Shown here piece after piece: positions 8,564 to 18,657 of a DNA stretch of 47,929 nucleotides. The notes below the pieces were generated by a model. The model did not search any database, had not been told where the DNA came from, and saw only the letters and a list, made by a program, of their open reading frames with translations. Origin of the DNA: an uncultured Acidobacteriia bacterium (GTDB lineage Bacteria > Acidobacteriota > Terriglobia > Bryobacterales > Bryobacteraceae); the NCBI GenBank assembly GCA_903925975.1, contig CAIYHG010000064.1, forward strand, positions 1-47,929. Reading direction: 5' to 3'. The stretch's first letter is position 1. The number at the start of each line of letters is the position of its first letter. The position numbers were made by a program, and so were the translations under genes.

Positions 8564-9679
8564 CTACGCCTTGAACATCGATTCGTCGATCCAGCCCGGC
8601 TTGGGAAATGGCGCCGCCCAGTCCGCCGGAACGCTGCCCACGGCCACCGGCGCGCCTCCCCGTTCCTTGTGCGAATAATACGCGGTGAGGAAGACCTCTG
8701 TCTTCTTGCGGACCTCCTCCAGCGGCTGCCAGTTCTTCTTGCTCTCGAAAGTGCGCTGCATGTCGATCACCTGCGGCGCGTAGCGATAGAGAAGACTATC
8801 CTGCCAACTGGGGCTTCGCACCATGGTGGCCGAGGTCTGGTTTTGCCTGCCCATGATGTTGATGGAGAAAGAATCCTCGTTGACCGCGCCCTGGAGGGTG
8901 CAGAGGAAAGGCTTCTGGCCTTCCCAGCCCTTGAAGAGAAACGTTTGCTGCACGTAGTTGGCCCGGTCCGGGTTATCGGTGATCAGCGCGACCTTTTCCA
9001 CGTCATATCCCAGGATGCGAAGCAGCATGGTCTGGGTATGCCAGTGCATGGGGAAGTCGCCCGAGTTGCACGTGGCCTGCACGCACTGAATGGGCGCGAC
9101 GTTCTTGATTCTCGCCTTGAGCGTCGGCACTTCGTTATAGTGCTCGTGCTTGGCGGTGGCGATGATGGCCGTGCCGTGCTTTGCCGCGAGGTCGAGGATG
9201 GTATCGATGTCGCGCATGCGATAAGAAAAGGGGCGGCTCAGGTAAATGGGGATGCCCGCTTCCAGGTAGGGCCGCGCGAGCAGATGATAGTAGGGCGCCT
9301 CGTTGTAACCGCCGAAGATGACGCCATCCACCTGTCCCACCATGTCGTCATATTTCTTTACGGCGGTCGCCCCCAAACGGTCGGCGTACTTCTGCGACAC
9401 CACCGGGTCCACGTCCCAGACATGAGTGATGTCCATGTTGAGGAACGGAGTGCCGAAATTGCCTCTTTGGCTGTTCGGCGCCTTATCGGGAGCGATGAGG
9501 TCCGACCAGCAGTAACTGGTGAACGAGGACGAGCCCACCCCGTGCGCGCCGATGCGCAGCCTGCGCGCCGGCGCCGCAGCCTTGGCCGCGGGAGTGGAGA
9601 CTAATGATGCTGCCGCCACGCCGGCGGCCGTTCTCAGGAACGTACGGCGGGCGGATTCCTTCAATTCGTTGTCTGCCAT
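8564..9679 (-). CDS. TAT-exported Gfo/Idh/MocA-family oxidoreductase
   Basis: 371 residues. The N-terminus has a twin-arginine signal (SARRTFLRTAAGVAAASLVS, residues 9-28, then an AAKAAAPA cleavage region), so a folded, cofactor-loaded enzyme is exported. After it comes a Rossmann entry LRIGAHGVGSSSFT and the Gfo/Idh/MocA-like pattern (VDGVIFGGYNEAPYYHL, then GIPIYLSRPFSY in place of the usual EKP segment). The family performs NAD(P)-dependent sugar oxidation or reduction. Here the usual catalytic lysine of EKP is not evident (LSRPFSY), so activity may be altered. TAT-exported members are typical of Acidobacteria, Planctomycetes and Verrucomicrobia. It may act in the same sugar pathway as the DUF1080 protein at 10171, though the two are on opposite strands. 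Confidence 0.87.
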   Translation of the reverse strand: MADNELKESARRTFLRTAAGVAAASLVSTPAAKAAAPARRLRIGAHGVGSSSFTSYCWSDLIAPDKAPNSQRGNFGTPFLNMDITHVWDVDPVVSQKYADRLGATAVKKYDDMVGQVDGVIFGGYNEAPYYHLLARPYLEAGIPIYLSRPFSYRMRDIDTILDLAAKHGTAIIATAKHEHYNEVPTLKARIKNVAPIQCVQATCNSGDFPMHWHTQTMLLRILGYDVEKVALITDNPDRANYVQQTFLFKGWEGQKPFLCTLQGAVNEDSFSINIMGRQNQTSATMVRSPSWQDSLLYRYAPQVIDMQRTFESKKNWQPLEEVRKKTEVFLTAYYSHKERGGAPVAVGSVPADWAAPFPKPGWIDESMFKA

Positions 9680-9875
9680 TTAAGCCTCACCTCAAATGTT
9701 CTATAGCTCACCTGACCGGTTGCGCTGCTGCTGTCCAGAATACGCCCCTGCGGCTTCGGCCAGCAACGCAATAGTCAGGACCAATCGGGGCAGGAACCAA
9801 TTCAGCAAATTGGATTCCGTCTCGCCCGGTATCGCTCGCCCGTTATGGTAACGCCACGATCCGTCTAAGTCGAGC

Positions 9876-10020
9876 CTACTCGACTGCCAGATTCATGGTT
9901 CTTAGCGCTAACTCCGGTCCCGTGGAGTGCGTGGCCGTGATCTCAACGACATAGGCGCCGGGTTCCAGTTTCTTCACCGGCAGATTCATGGCGATGGGGA
10001 CCACGGGGCTGTTTCCGGGT
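9876..10020 (-). pseudogene. C-terminal remnant of an exported beta-domain protein
   Basis: The 490-bp gap 9680-10170 contains a short minus-strand frame ending in TAG at 9876-9878. It reads VPIAMNLPVKKLEPGAYVVE, then ITATHSTGPELALRTMNLAV. The KLEPGAYVVEITAT pattern resembles the last beta strands of acidobacterial VWFA-related or similar secreted proteins. The frame is closed upstream by a stop after about 30 further non-family residues, and no start or signal peptide is present. I read it as the tail of a gene lost by deletion. The family assignment is tentative. The rest of the gap shows nothing else. Confidence 0.4.
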
Positions 10021-10170
10021 TCTGGAACAGGCGCTATTGACCCTGCAAGCCTGGGATTGACTTGCCTGGAGCCCGATATTACATTCGTCTATATGCAGGG
10101 AGCATGCCTCCGAGGCTTCGCTCGCTCTGGCGAGCTTGCCGACTCTGCCTCGTCCGATAAGGAGAAAACG

Positions 10171-10758
10171 ATGTCTATTCAGACCGCACGCAGGGCCATT
10201 CAGGCCATGCTTGCCGCCGCCCTTTTGCTCGCCCCGATGGCGGCTCAGCCCGCCCAAAAGGAAGTTTCCCTGCTTCCCGATGCCAGTCTTAAGGGCTGGC
10301 ACGCTGTGGGCGATGCCAATTGGAAAGTCACGAAGGGCGTTCTGGAAGCGACCACCGGCAGCGGCTATCTGATGACGGATGCCTCATACAAGAACTTCGA
10401 GCTCAGCCTGGAAATATGGGTTGACGGGCCCGCCAATAGCGGCGTGATGCTCCGGTGCCAGAATCCCAAGGAAGTGGGCCTTGAGAACTCCTACGAGGTA
10501 AACATCTTCGATACCCGCCCCGACCAGAGTTTCGCCACCGGCTCCATCGTGAACGTAGGCGCGCCCAAGACTCCCATCAAAGCGGCCAACAAGTGGAATA
10601 AGATTCAGATCACGGCGAACGGTCCGCATCTGGTGGTAGTGTTCAACGGCGTTAAGACGGTAGACGGTACCGATACGAAGTTTGCCGAGGGATCTCTATC
10701 GCTGCAGCGCCTGGCAGGCGTTGTCCGGTTCCGCAACGTGAAGCTGAAGGTGCTGTAG
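10171..10758 (+). CDS. Exported DUF1080 (3-keto-disaccharide hydrolase-type) protein
   Basis: 195 residues from an ATG preceded by AAGGAG seven bases upstream. A signal peptide covers about 1-27 (AMLAAALLLAPMAAQPAQ). The rest is a single DUF1080 beta-sandwich: LLPDASLKGWHAVGDANWKV, GSGYLMTDASYKNFELSLEI, NSGVMLRC and the closing strand VRFRNVKLKVL. DUF1080 proteins have a concanavalin-like fold, and some hydrolyse 3-keto-glucosides made by GMC or Gfo/Idh oxidoreductases. That makes a link with the exported oxidoreductase at 8564-9679 plausible. Upstream bases 10078-10140 contain AT-richer promoter-like sequence. Confidence 0.86.
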   Translation: MSIQTARRAIQAMLAAALLLAPMAAQPAQKEVSLLPDASLKGWHAVGDANWKVTKGVLEATTGSGYLMTDASYKNFELSLEIWVDGPANSGVMLRCQNPKEVGLENSYEVNIFDTRPDQSFATGSIVNVGAPKTPIKAANKWNKIQITANGPHLVVVFNGVKTVDGTDTKFAEGSLSLQRLAGVVRFRNVKLKVL

Positions 10759-10841
10759 GACGCAGGCGGCGCGAAGTCAGCCTGCTTCGGTACGGGTATC
10801 TCATCCGAACTCGCACCTGCGATAATGGGGCGAGGCTGATC

Positions 10842-11081
10842 ATGCAGGTGACCAATTTCGAGCGCATTACGGTAAATCCCAACCAGATGGGCGGGGTCCC
10901 CTGCGTTCGGGGGCTGCGCATTCCTGTTGCTACCGTGCTTCGGATGCTTGCGGGCGGTATGCCCGAGCGGGAGATCCTCTCCGAGTATCCCGATCTTCAG
11001 ATCGACGACATTCGCGAGTGCCTCCGGTTCGCCGCGGTCTCCGCGATGGAACGCGATCTGCCTCTCTCGCGAATCGCGTGA
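10842..11081 (+). CDS. DUF433 antitoxin
   Basis: 79 residues with the DUF433 pattern: FERITVNPNQMGGVPCVRGL, RIPVATVLRMLAGGM, EREILSEYPDLQIDDIRECL. DUF433 is a winged-helix/homeodomain-like small protein usually found directly before a PIN-like DUF5615 toxin, as here. Its TGA overlaps the GTG start of the toxin (GTGA), so the two are translationally coupled. A GATAAT hexamer at 10821-10826 may be its -10. The segment around this start is duplicated in decayed form at about 12996-13064. Confidence 0.88.
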   Translation: MQVTNFERITVNPNQMGGVPCVRGLRIPVATVLRMLAGGMPEREILSEYPDLQIDDIRECLRFAAVSAMERDLPLSRIA

Positions 11082-11455
11082 AATTCCTGATCGATAATGC
11101 GCTCTCGCCGGAACTCGCCCACCTCTTGAGAGAAGCCGGGCACGATGCGGTTCACGTGCGGGAATACGGTCTCCACGCGGCGGAGGATCCTATCATTCTG
11201 GATCGGGCCGGATTGGAGGACCGGGTACTGATTTCGGCGGACTCGGACTTCGGCATTCTGCTGGCGACTTCCCGCCGCACAAAGCCGTCCTTCGTACTCT
11301 TCCGCGAACCCGAAGCCATCCGTGCCGGCGACTACGCGGGCACGATCCTGGCCAACCTCCCGGCCATCGAGAGCGAACTTCTGGCCGGGTGCATCGCTAC
11401 TTTTCGTCACGGCCGAATTCGCGTCCGCAGCCTGCCACTCGGCGGCGCGGAGTAA
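11078..11455 (+). CDS. DUF5615 PIN-like toxin
   Basis: 125 residues from the GTG at 11078, which overlaps the DUF433 stop. The N-terminus VKFLIDNALSPELAHLLREA carries the first conserved Asp (D6). HDAVHVREYGLHAAEDPIIL and VLISADSDFGILLATS supply the other acidic residues of the Mut7-C/PIN-like fold. Proteins of this family are predicted Mg2+-dependent RNases acting as toxins of type II modules with DUF433. The length is typical and all acidic motifs are intact, so the pair looks functional. Confidence 0.87.
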   Translation: MKFLIDNALSPELAHLLREAGHDAVHVREYGLHAAEDPIILDRAGLEDRVLISADSDFGILLATSRRTKPSFVLFREPEAIRAGDYAGTILANLPAIESELLAGCIATFRHGRIRVRSLPLGGAE

Positions 11456-11611
11456 CCAGTTTGCGGCTCAAAGTTGTCCGCTGCTGGGGGCAAAGGGCAG
11501 CGTCTCATCCCCCGAATCTACTGGCCCGTGGTCTTAATTGGTTGCCCGGTTTCTGGGAAGCCGGGACGGATTACCGCTGGTGCTCCGCCCCGGTTCCAGC
11601 CATCTTCCGGT

Positions 11612-12787
11612 CTACCGCGCAGCCGGCGCGGCTGCTTTCGGCATGCTGTAGAAATCGTACGTCAGCTTCCAGGAAGTTTCCTTGCCCGGATCGGCCTTCA
11701 CGTCTACGTAAGCCTCGGGGCACACGGTGGTCCGAACGGACCAGAAGTGGACCCGGGACAGCGGGTGGTCGCCGGTGATCCGGACGCCCGCGCCGGTCTT
11801 GTTGTTTTCCACTTTAATGTCGAAGTCTTTGGGATCAGTCAGGCTGAAGCCGTCGAGATAGATGCTCGCAGTCCGATTGTTAGGACCTCGAGCGCCACCG
11901 GGAGCCCCACCAGGAGCGCCGCCCGGACCTCCAGCCTGAGCTCCCCCAGGACCGCCACCAGGAGCGCCAGCCTGAGCCCCGCCAGGGCCGCCAGCCGGAG
12001 CCGCGCCTCGATTCCCACCCGGAGCGCCACCAGGAGCTGCGCCGGGAGCCGGAACCGGGCTCGCCTCCAGTTCCTTCAAGTAGACGATCTGGTTGCCCCT
12101 TACCTCGGCCAATCCGGTCATGTCGCCGGAGACTGGCTTGATTGCGAACGGAAACGTCACCGTGAAGTCAGGGCCAGTCGGTTGCGTATCCAGCATGAAG
12201 AAACCGTGGTTGTAGACGTCGGTTGCGATCGCCTTTGTGCCGGTGTTCTTGATGTTGTGCTCAATGGTCATCTGCGTCTTGCCTGGCGTCAGCCGCACGG
12301 TCTTGGTGTAGACGTAGCCATAGCCCGATTTCGGATCGGAAAGCTCATGCCGGAACTCGACGAAATCAGCCCCTTTGCGCACGCTCCACTTACCGCCGTC
12401 CAGGAGTTCGTACGCGGTGCCGATTCTGTACGCCTGTTCTTCCGGCCGCTTGAGCACGCCGACGCCGATCTTTACGAATGTTTCGCCCGGTTTCGATTCC
12501 TTGTAGTTCAGCGGCGTGTAGTCTTCCACCGGCCCGGTGATCGCATCGCTGATGTGCGGGTCGTAGCGCGGGAACCACTGTCCGAAGTAGCTGTGCCCGT
12601 TGGCTTCCAGGCTCAAGACGGAGCCCGACCAATCGAAACGCACGGCCCGGTAGTAACCGTCCTGGGGGTCGGGCAGAGTCAGCTTGGCGCGGACCGTCCC
12701 GTTGGTGATGTCAGCCGTGGGCGGGTCCGCGGCAACCGCCACGAACGCGAGGCCCAATAGAAGTCCCGCTATAATCGCTTTCCTCAT
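11612..12787 (-). CDS. Secreted mutarotase-like protein with Gly/Ala/Pro insert
   Basis: 391 residues. A signal peptide is at 1-20 (AIIAGLLLGLAFVAVA, cleaved before ADPP). The body is beta-rich, with an aldose-1-epimerase-like feel (YYRAVRFDWSGSVLSLEANG, FVEFRHELSD, TQMTIEHNIKNTGTKAI), so a galactose-mutarotase fold is possible. I do not see the catalytic His/Glu set clearly enough to call an enzyme. Residues 244-304 are a low-complexity Gly/Ala/Pro/Gln insert between two beta segments. The gene stands alone, convergent with the toxin gene, and starts at an ATG behind GGAAAGGAA. Function unknown. Confidence 0.7.
   Translation of the reverse strand: MRKAIIAGLLLGLAFVAVAADPPTADITNGTVRAKLTLPDPQDGYYRAVRFDWSGSVLSLEANGHSYFGQWFPRYDPHISDAITGPVEDYTPLNYKESKPGETFVKIGVGVLKRPEEQAYRIGTAYELLDGGKWSVRKGADFVEFRHELSDPKSGYGYVYTKTVRLTPGKTQMTIEHNIKNTGTKAIATDVYNHGFFMLDTQPTGPDFTVTFPFAIKPVSGDMTGLAEVRGNQIVYLKELEASPVPAPGAAPGGAPGGNRGAAPAGGPGGAQAGAPGGGPGGAQAGGPGGAPGGAPGGARGPNNRTASIYLDGFSLTDPKDFDIKVENNKTGAGVRITGDHPLSRVHFWSVRTTVCPEAYVDVKADPGKETSWKLTYDFYSMPKAAAPAAR
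11876..12058 (-). repeat. Imperfect GC-rich coding repeat (Gly/Ala/Pro insert)
   Basis: This stretch codes for tandem variants of APGGAPGG, AGGPGGAQAGAPGG and GGPGGAPGGA inside the mutarotase-like protein. At DNA level it is a run of 9-18 bp units rich in CCACCAGGAGC and CCGCCAGGGCC. Such arrays expand and contract by slippage and usually form flexible surface loops. Confidence 0.7.
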
Positions 12788-12995
12788 CGTCGAATTCCTT
12801 TCCTCGCTGCCGCGCTGTGGCCTGGTGCAGCGCCCTAACGGAAATCGCAGGCCCGCTTTGTCCGCGAAGGGTTCGGCCCGGTGTGATCACCGATCGTGCG
12901 GCCCGCGGCCTCGAAGGGGCGGCTCCACTTATATAGCTGGAACTCCCATTTTCGGACTCCCGTTGCCGTTCAGTATAACGCCAAGCCTAACTCAA

Positions 12996-13064
12996 CACCT
13001 GCGATCATGGGGCGAGGCTGATCCAGGCAGGTAACTAATTTCGCGCGAATTACGGTCAATCCGA
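12996..13064 (+). pseudogene. Decayed copy of the DUF433 antitoxin promoter and 5' end
   Basis: This segment aligns with 10814-10878 over about 65 bp with only scattered differences: both share CACCTGCGAT, ATGGGGCGAGGCTGATC, CAATTTCG-type and ATTACGGT-AATCC blocks. The copy has lost the ATG (ATCATGCAG has become ATCCAGGCAG) and diverges after about codon 12. No toxin gene follows. The enclosing gap 12788-13149 shows nothing else recognisable. I read it as the stump of a second DUF433/DUF5615 module, or debris from a duplication. Confidence 0.6.
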
Positions 13065-13149
13065 TTGGAGGGCGTGATGGTAAACGCTCCGTGTGTGCCC
13101 GTGTTTCAACCCGTGTGAATGCAGGCGCCGACTGCTAAAATGCGCCGTC

Positions 13150-13383
13150 GTGTTCTTCGAGATTCGCGGGGCCATCACCGAGATCGAAACCTTCTCTGTT
13201 GGCAATTCGATTCGTGAGCTTCCCCGGCTCAGGAAATTCTACGGAAAAGGGCGCTGGCGAAAGCGAAAAGGCATCGCTGCGGTGAAGCTGCCAAATGGTA
13301 CGATACGACAAGCAGAGCTTCACTGGTACGAAGCAACTGGAATTGGCAGGAAGGAACTAAAGATCAAGCGCTTGCTGGATTGA
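13150..13383 (+). CDS. Small conserved-type hypothetical protein (first of a pair)
   Basis: About 77 residues if the GTG at 13150 is used, giving VFFEIRGAITEIETFSVGNS at the N-terminus. It is basic (RKFYGKGRWRKRKGIAAVKL) and ends HWYEATGIGRKELKIKRLLD. I recall similar ...HWYEAHGIGKKE... small proteins in cyanobacteria and other soil bacteria, but know no function. It is followed at once by another small gene (stop at 13383, next ATG at 13386). The pair sits in a zone of toxin-antitoxin debris and could be such a module; that is inference. No good Shine-Dalgarno marks the start. Confidence 0.6.
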   Translation: MFFEIRGAITEIETFSVGNSIRELPRLRKFYGKGRWRKRKGIAAVKLPNGTIRQAELHWYEATGIGRKELKIKRLLD

Positions 13384-13385
13384 AC

Positions 13386-13622
13386 ATGCCGTCACGCCGC
13401 TCCAAACCGCGCCAGTATGCAGTCTGTCTTAAGAACGCAGGCTTTCCAGCCTCGCTTGAGGTCAGAAAGCTGTACCCTGTCCTGGACGATTCCGACGCGG
13501 AAGCGAATAACCTGATCCGCGTGATTGACGAATCCGGCGACGACTACCTCTACCCCGCCCGCCTCTTTCAGCGCCTCACCTTGCCAGCCGAGATCCAACG
13601 GGCGCTACGGTTGGCATCCTAG
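13386..13622 (+). CDS. Small acidic hypothetical protein (second of a pair)
   Basis: 78 residues from ATG 13386; TTG 13380 would overlap the previous stop. The sequence AVCLKNAGFPASLEVRKLYP, then VLDDSDAEANNLIRVIDESG and DDYLYPARLFQRLTLP, resembles a widespread family of about 75-residue proteins of unknown function. They often sit beside small basic partners. No catalytic motif is seen. The near-zero spacing to the upstream gene indicates co-translation. Confidence 0.65.
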   Translation: MPSRRSKPRQYAVCLKNAGFPASLEVRKLYPVLDDSDAEANNLIRVIDESGDDYLYPARLFQRLTLPAEIQRALRLAS

Positions 13623-13683
13623 CGGGGAGAAGCTTCCGCCCGGCGGGCCTGAAGAAGTCTCATCACCGTGTTCCCCGGGTTCA

Positions 13684-13806
13684 TCAGCGTCCCAGCGTAT
13701 CCACAACCTCCTTCGCCACGAAGTACACGAAGATGATGGTGGCACCAATTTCAACGGCGAGGAACTTAAGCTTGCCAAGCAAGTCGTGCAGTTTGCGCCA
13801 TCTCAT
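13684..13806 (-). CDS. 40-residue single-pass membrane peptide
   Basis: An ATG at 13806 overlaps the stop of the upstream gene as TGATG, and the frame ends in TGA at 13684-13686. The peptide starts MRWRKLHDLLGKLKF, then has a membrane helix LAVEIGATIIFVYFVAKEVV, and ends DTLGR. A basic N-terminus followed by a hydrophobic helix predicts an inner-membrane peptide with N-in topology. The stop-start overlap supports real translation coupled to the 179-residue partner. Function unknown; a holin-like toxin or a membrane effector is possible but unproven. Confidence 0.6.
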   Translation of the reverse strand: MRWRKLHDLLGKLKFLAVEIGATIIFVYFVAKEVVDTLGR

Positions 13807-14345
13807 CACTTGCCCCCCTCCGGCTTCAGCGCCTTCGCCAGTTTCTCGCGGAAGAGGCTCTTGTTCGGCTCTTGTTCGGCTATCGCCTCCAAAGCGTCCG
13901 CCAGGAAATCAACCGCTTGCACCTGGTCTGCCACCTCCTTGACCATCTCGGTGCCGTCCTTGACGAGCTTCTCCAGAAGTTCCGGGAATCTCTTGACGGC
14001 CCTGACGCGGAGTCGGCGCGGGGACTCACCGAAAGGCCATTCTGTGCATTCCTCACCGTCAGGATCGCGCAAGTCGCCCGAGACGGTCCGAATCGCCAGA
14101 CACCACTTGCCGCTCAGCTTGGCGAACCCAACGTCCTCGCTCGAATATCGGGCGCCATCCGGCGAATTGCTCTCGCTGAAGCTGACCCAGCTGGAAACGC
14201 CAAGTGGATGCTTTTTGAGGAGCGATTCGATCCTGCTCGCCGAAGCGTTCAGCCTATCTGATTCTCTGTTGAGGGAAGTCGTGACAACTGGAAGTTGCCG
14301 GTAGGAATCCTGCAAGCGCCGGACGAGGTCGTCCTTATTGTCCAT
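13806..14345 (-). CDS. Hypothetical protein coupled to a membrane peptide
   Basis: 179 residues from ATG 14345, which has AAGGAGA five bases upstream; a start 60 bp earlier lacks this site. There are three parts: a helical N-terminus (DDLVRRLQDSYRQLPVVTTS, heptad-like to about residue 45), a central beta segment (DVGFAKLSGKWCLAIRTVSG) and a helical C-terminus (ELLEKLVKDGTEMVKEVADQ). It is soluble and charged. I do not recognise the family. The central KWCLAIRTVSG strand looks like a small recognition or sensor domain. It forms a two-gene unit with the 40-residue membrane peptide. Confidence 0.65.
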   Translation of the reverse strand: MDNKDDLVRRLQDSYRQLPVVTTSLNRESDRLNASASRIESLLKKHPLGVSSWVSFSESNSPDGARYSSEDVGFAKLSGKWCLAIRTVSGDLRDPDGEECTEWPFGESPRRLRVRAVKRFPELLEKLVKDGTEMVKEVADQVQAVDFLADALEAIAEQEPNKSLFREKLAKALKPEGGK

Positions 14346-14696
14346 AAAAGTCTCCTTGTTGCGGCCGATCCAGGTTTCGCCCAGAACGGCAGTGTCGGAA
14401 TTCACCGACGCGGCGATGATAGCATAGAACTTCCAGGAGATTCAATTCCACCATATCGCAGTGGCTGCTACACAGCCGCGTTGGTTGCTATCAGCGGCTC
14501 TCGATTCTCACCCCGTTGCCAATTAAGCAGTCCCGTCTTCTCCCAGTCGGATCGGCACTGGGTGGCGGATTTGGTTTCGCAGAAAATGCTCTATACTGCT
14601 CGCAGGCACGGGCGACTGATTCTGGCTCTGGATCAAAGGACAAGGACAAACAGAGGACAAGAAGGGGACGCACTTCGGCAATTGGGTGACGGAAAA

Positions 14697-14721
14697 GAAA
14701 CTCCCGAGCCGCGGGAGTTTC
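14697..14721. repeat. Perfect 10-bp inverted repeat
   Basis: Arms GAAACTCCCG (14697-14706) and CGGGAGTTTC (14712-14721) are exact inverted repeats around a 5-nt loop, 64 bp before the Mrr-like gene. It lies in the 439-bp gap 14346-14784, which has no gene. Just upstream (14636-14670) is a purine-rich run with repeated GGACAA units. The hairpin may be a promoter-proximal regulator or a mobile-element scar. Confidence 0.4.
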
Positions 14722-14784
14722 GTCGCCAGCCAGTAGATTACGGCGTCGCGTGTGCCCTGAGGCCACGACGAAGGGTGGACGATT

Positions 14785-15603
14785 GTGATAAACATACTCG
14801 ACTATTCAGAAGCGCTTCGGGAGCACCACTCACTTACATATCTCAAGCCAGGAGAGGCCAGTAAGTGGTTCGAAAGTCCCGGGCGATGCCCGTATTGCTC
14901 GACCGACTGTCGGATTGTCCACGAAGATGACTCTAAGAATATCGAAGGCGATGACTCTGCATCCCATCGCTTCGACTCCGTCACGGTGTATTCGTGCGCC
15001 TGCGGCTGGTGGGATATCGCGTACGACGAATGGACCGGCCACGACAGTGTTGACCCTGTGTTGGAATGGCGGACCGCGATTCATGGAATCCTCAAGCGAT
15101 ACGATGTTTCCAGTCTCGAAGTGCCGATGGACGTTCTGCGCCGGGACGTCGCACGCAAGGCGATGTTGCTGCATGATCTTCATCCGACAAAGATGGAGCA
15201 GCTTGTGGGATCGGTACTTTCTGATTTCTATCCCGGATGCAAAGTCCACCATATTGGCCGGTCGCACGATGGAGGTATCGACCTCGTCATGGTACAGTCA
15301 GACACCCCGGTAGCTATACAGGTGAGACGGCGCGAGAGCCCAGCTCACACAGAGCCGGTCAGTGCGGTGCGTGAATTCCTTGGTGCCGTCCTCCTGTCTG
15401 GCAGCGATGCTGGCATCTACGTCACCACGGCCGATCATTTTTCGCGGCCTGCTATCGACGCGGTGGGAACTGCGTTAGCCAAGAAATTGGTGCGCCGGTT
15501 TGAACTTTGCGATAAGGATTCCTTCGTGAGCATGATCCAGACAACAGCGGGCAGGCTCCCCACTTCCTGGGAGAAGCACCTGCCAAGCCTCCAGTGGAAG
15601 TGA
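14785..15603 (+). CDS. Mrr-like restriction endonuclease with zinc-finger N-terminus
   Basis: 272 residues. The N-terminal part has cysteines CPYCSTDC (C35, C38, C42) and CAC (C71, C73), which suggest a zinc-binding domain. The C-terminal part is a PD-(D/E)xK nuclease of Mrr type: E138 in KMEQLV, HDGGIDLVMV (D162, D166) and AIQVRRR (Q179-x-R181). Arg replaces the usual Lys of the QxK motif. Mrr enzymes cut modified DNA. No methylase or helicase accompanies it, which fits a stand-alone modification-dependent enzyme or a tyrosine-recombinase-style cargo gene. It starts with GTG. The Arg at the catalytic Lys position leaves activity uncertain. Confidence 0.75.
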   Translation: MINILDYSEALREHHSLTYLKPGEASKWFESPGRCPYCSTDCRIVHEDDSKNIEGDDSASHRFDSVTVYSCACGWWDIAYDEWTGHDSVDPVLEWRTAIHGILKRYDVSSLEVPMDVLRRDVARKAMLLHDLHPTKMEQLVGSVLSDFYPGCKVHHIGRSHDGGIDLVMVQSDTPVAIQVRRRESPAHTEPVSAVREFLGAVLLSGSDAGIYVTTADHFSRPAIDAVGTALAKKLVRRFELCDKDSFVSMIQTTAGRLPTSWEKHLPSLQWK

Positions 15604-15693
15604 AGCGATCTATACTTCAAGATGGTTGGCCTTTGTCGGCCATGGAAGAGCCATGGGCAGTTAGGTGATGCCGAATTGGGGCGCGGCACAGTC

Positions 15694-18525
<2,832 letters not shown>

Positions 18526-18545
18526 GGATGTGTGTCGGCAATTCC

Positions 18546-18551
18546 AGTATA
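18546..18551 (-). promoter_or_regulatory. -10 element of uvrA
   Basis: TATACT (in GTTATACTGG on the minus strand) lies 21 bp before the GTG at 18525, giving an expected leader of about 14 nt. It argues against the longer reading frame start at 18564. Confidence 0.4.
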
Positions 18552-18657
18552 ACGTGGGCCCCAAGCGCGCCTGTTACGTCCCAAGCCGATGAACCGGCGC
18601 CGGAAAACGAGGATGTTTCGGGAGGCCCCTTCCCTGTCCCGGTTGTTACACTGAATC

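Noticed and set aside
11876-12058. CRISPR array or tandem-repeat array
   Set aside because: The units vary in length and sequence and keep an open reading frame; they code for a Gly/Ala/Pro loop and have no spacers.
14636-14670. Mobile-element end (purine-rich GGACAA repeats, hairpin)
   Set aside because: No transposase, terminal inverted repeat or target duplication could be found, so only a possible scar is noted.
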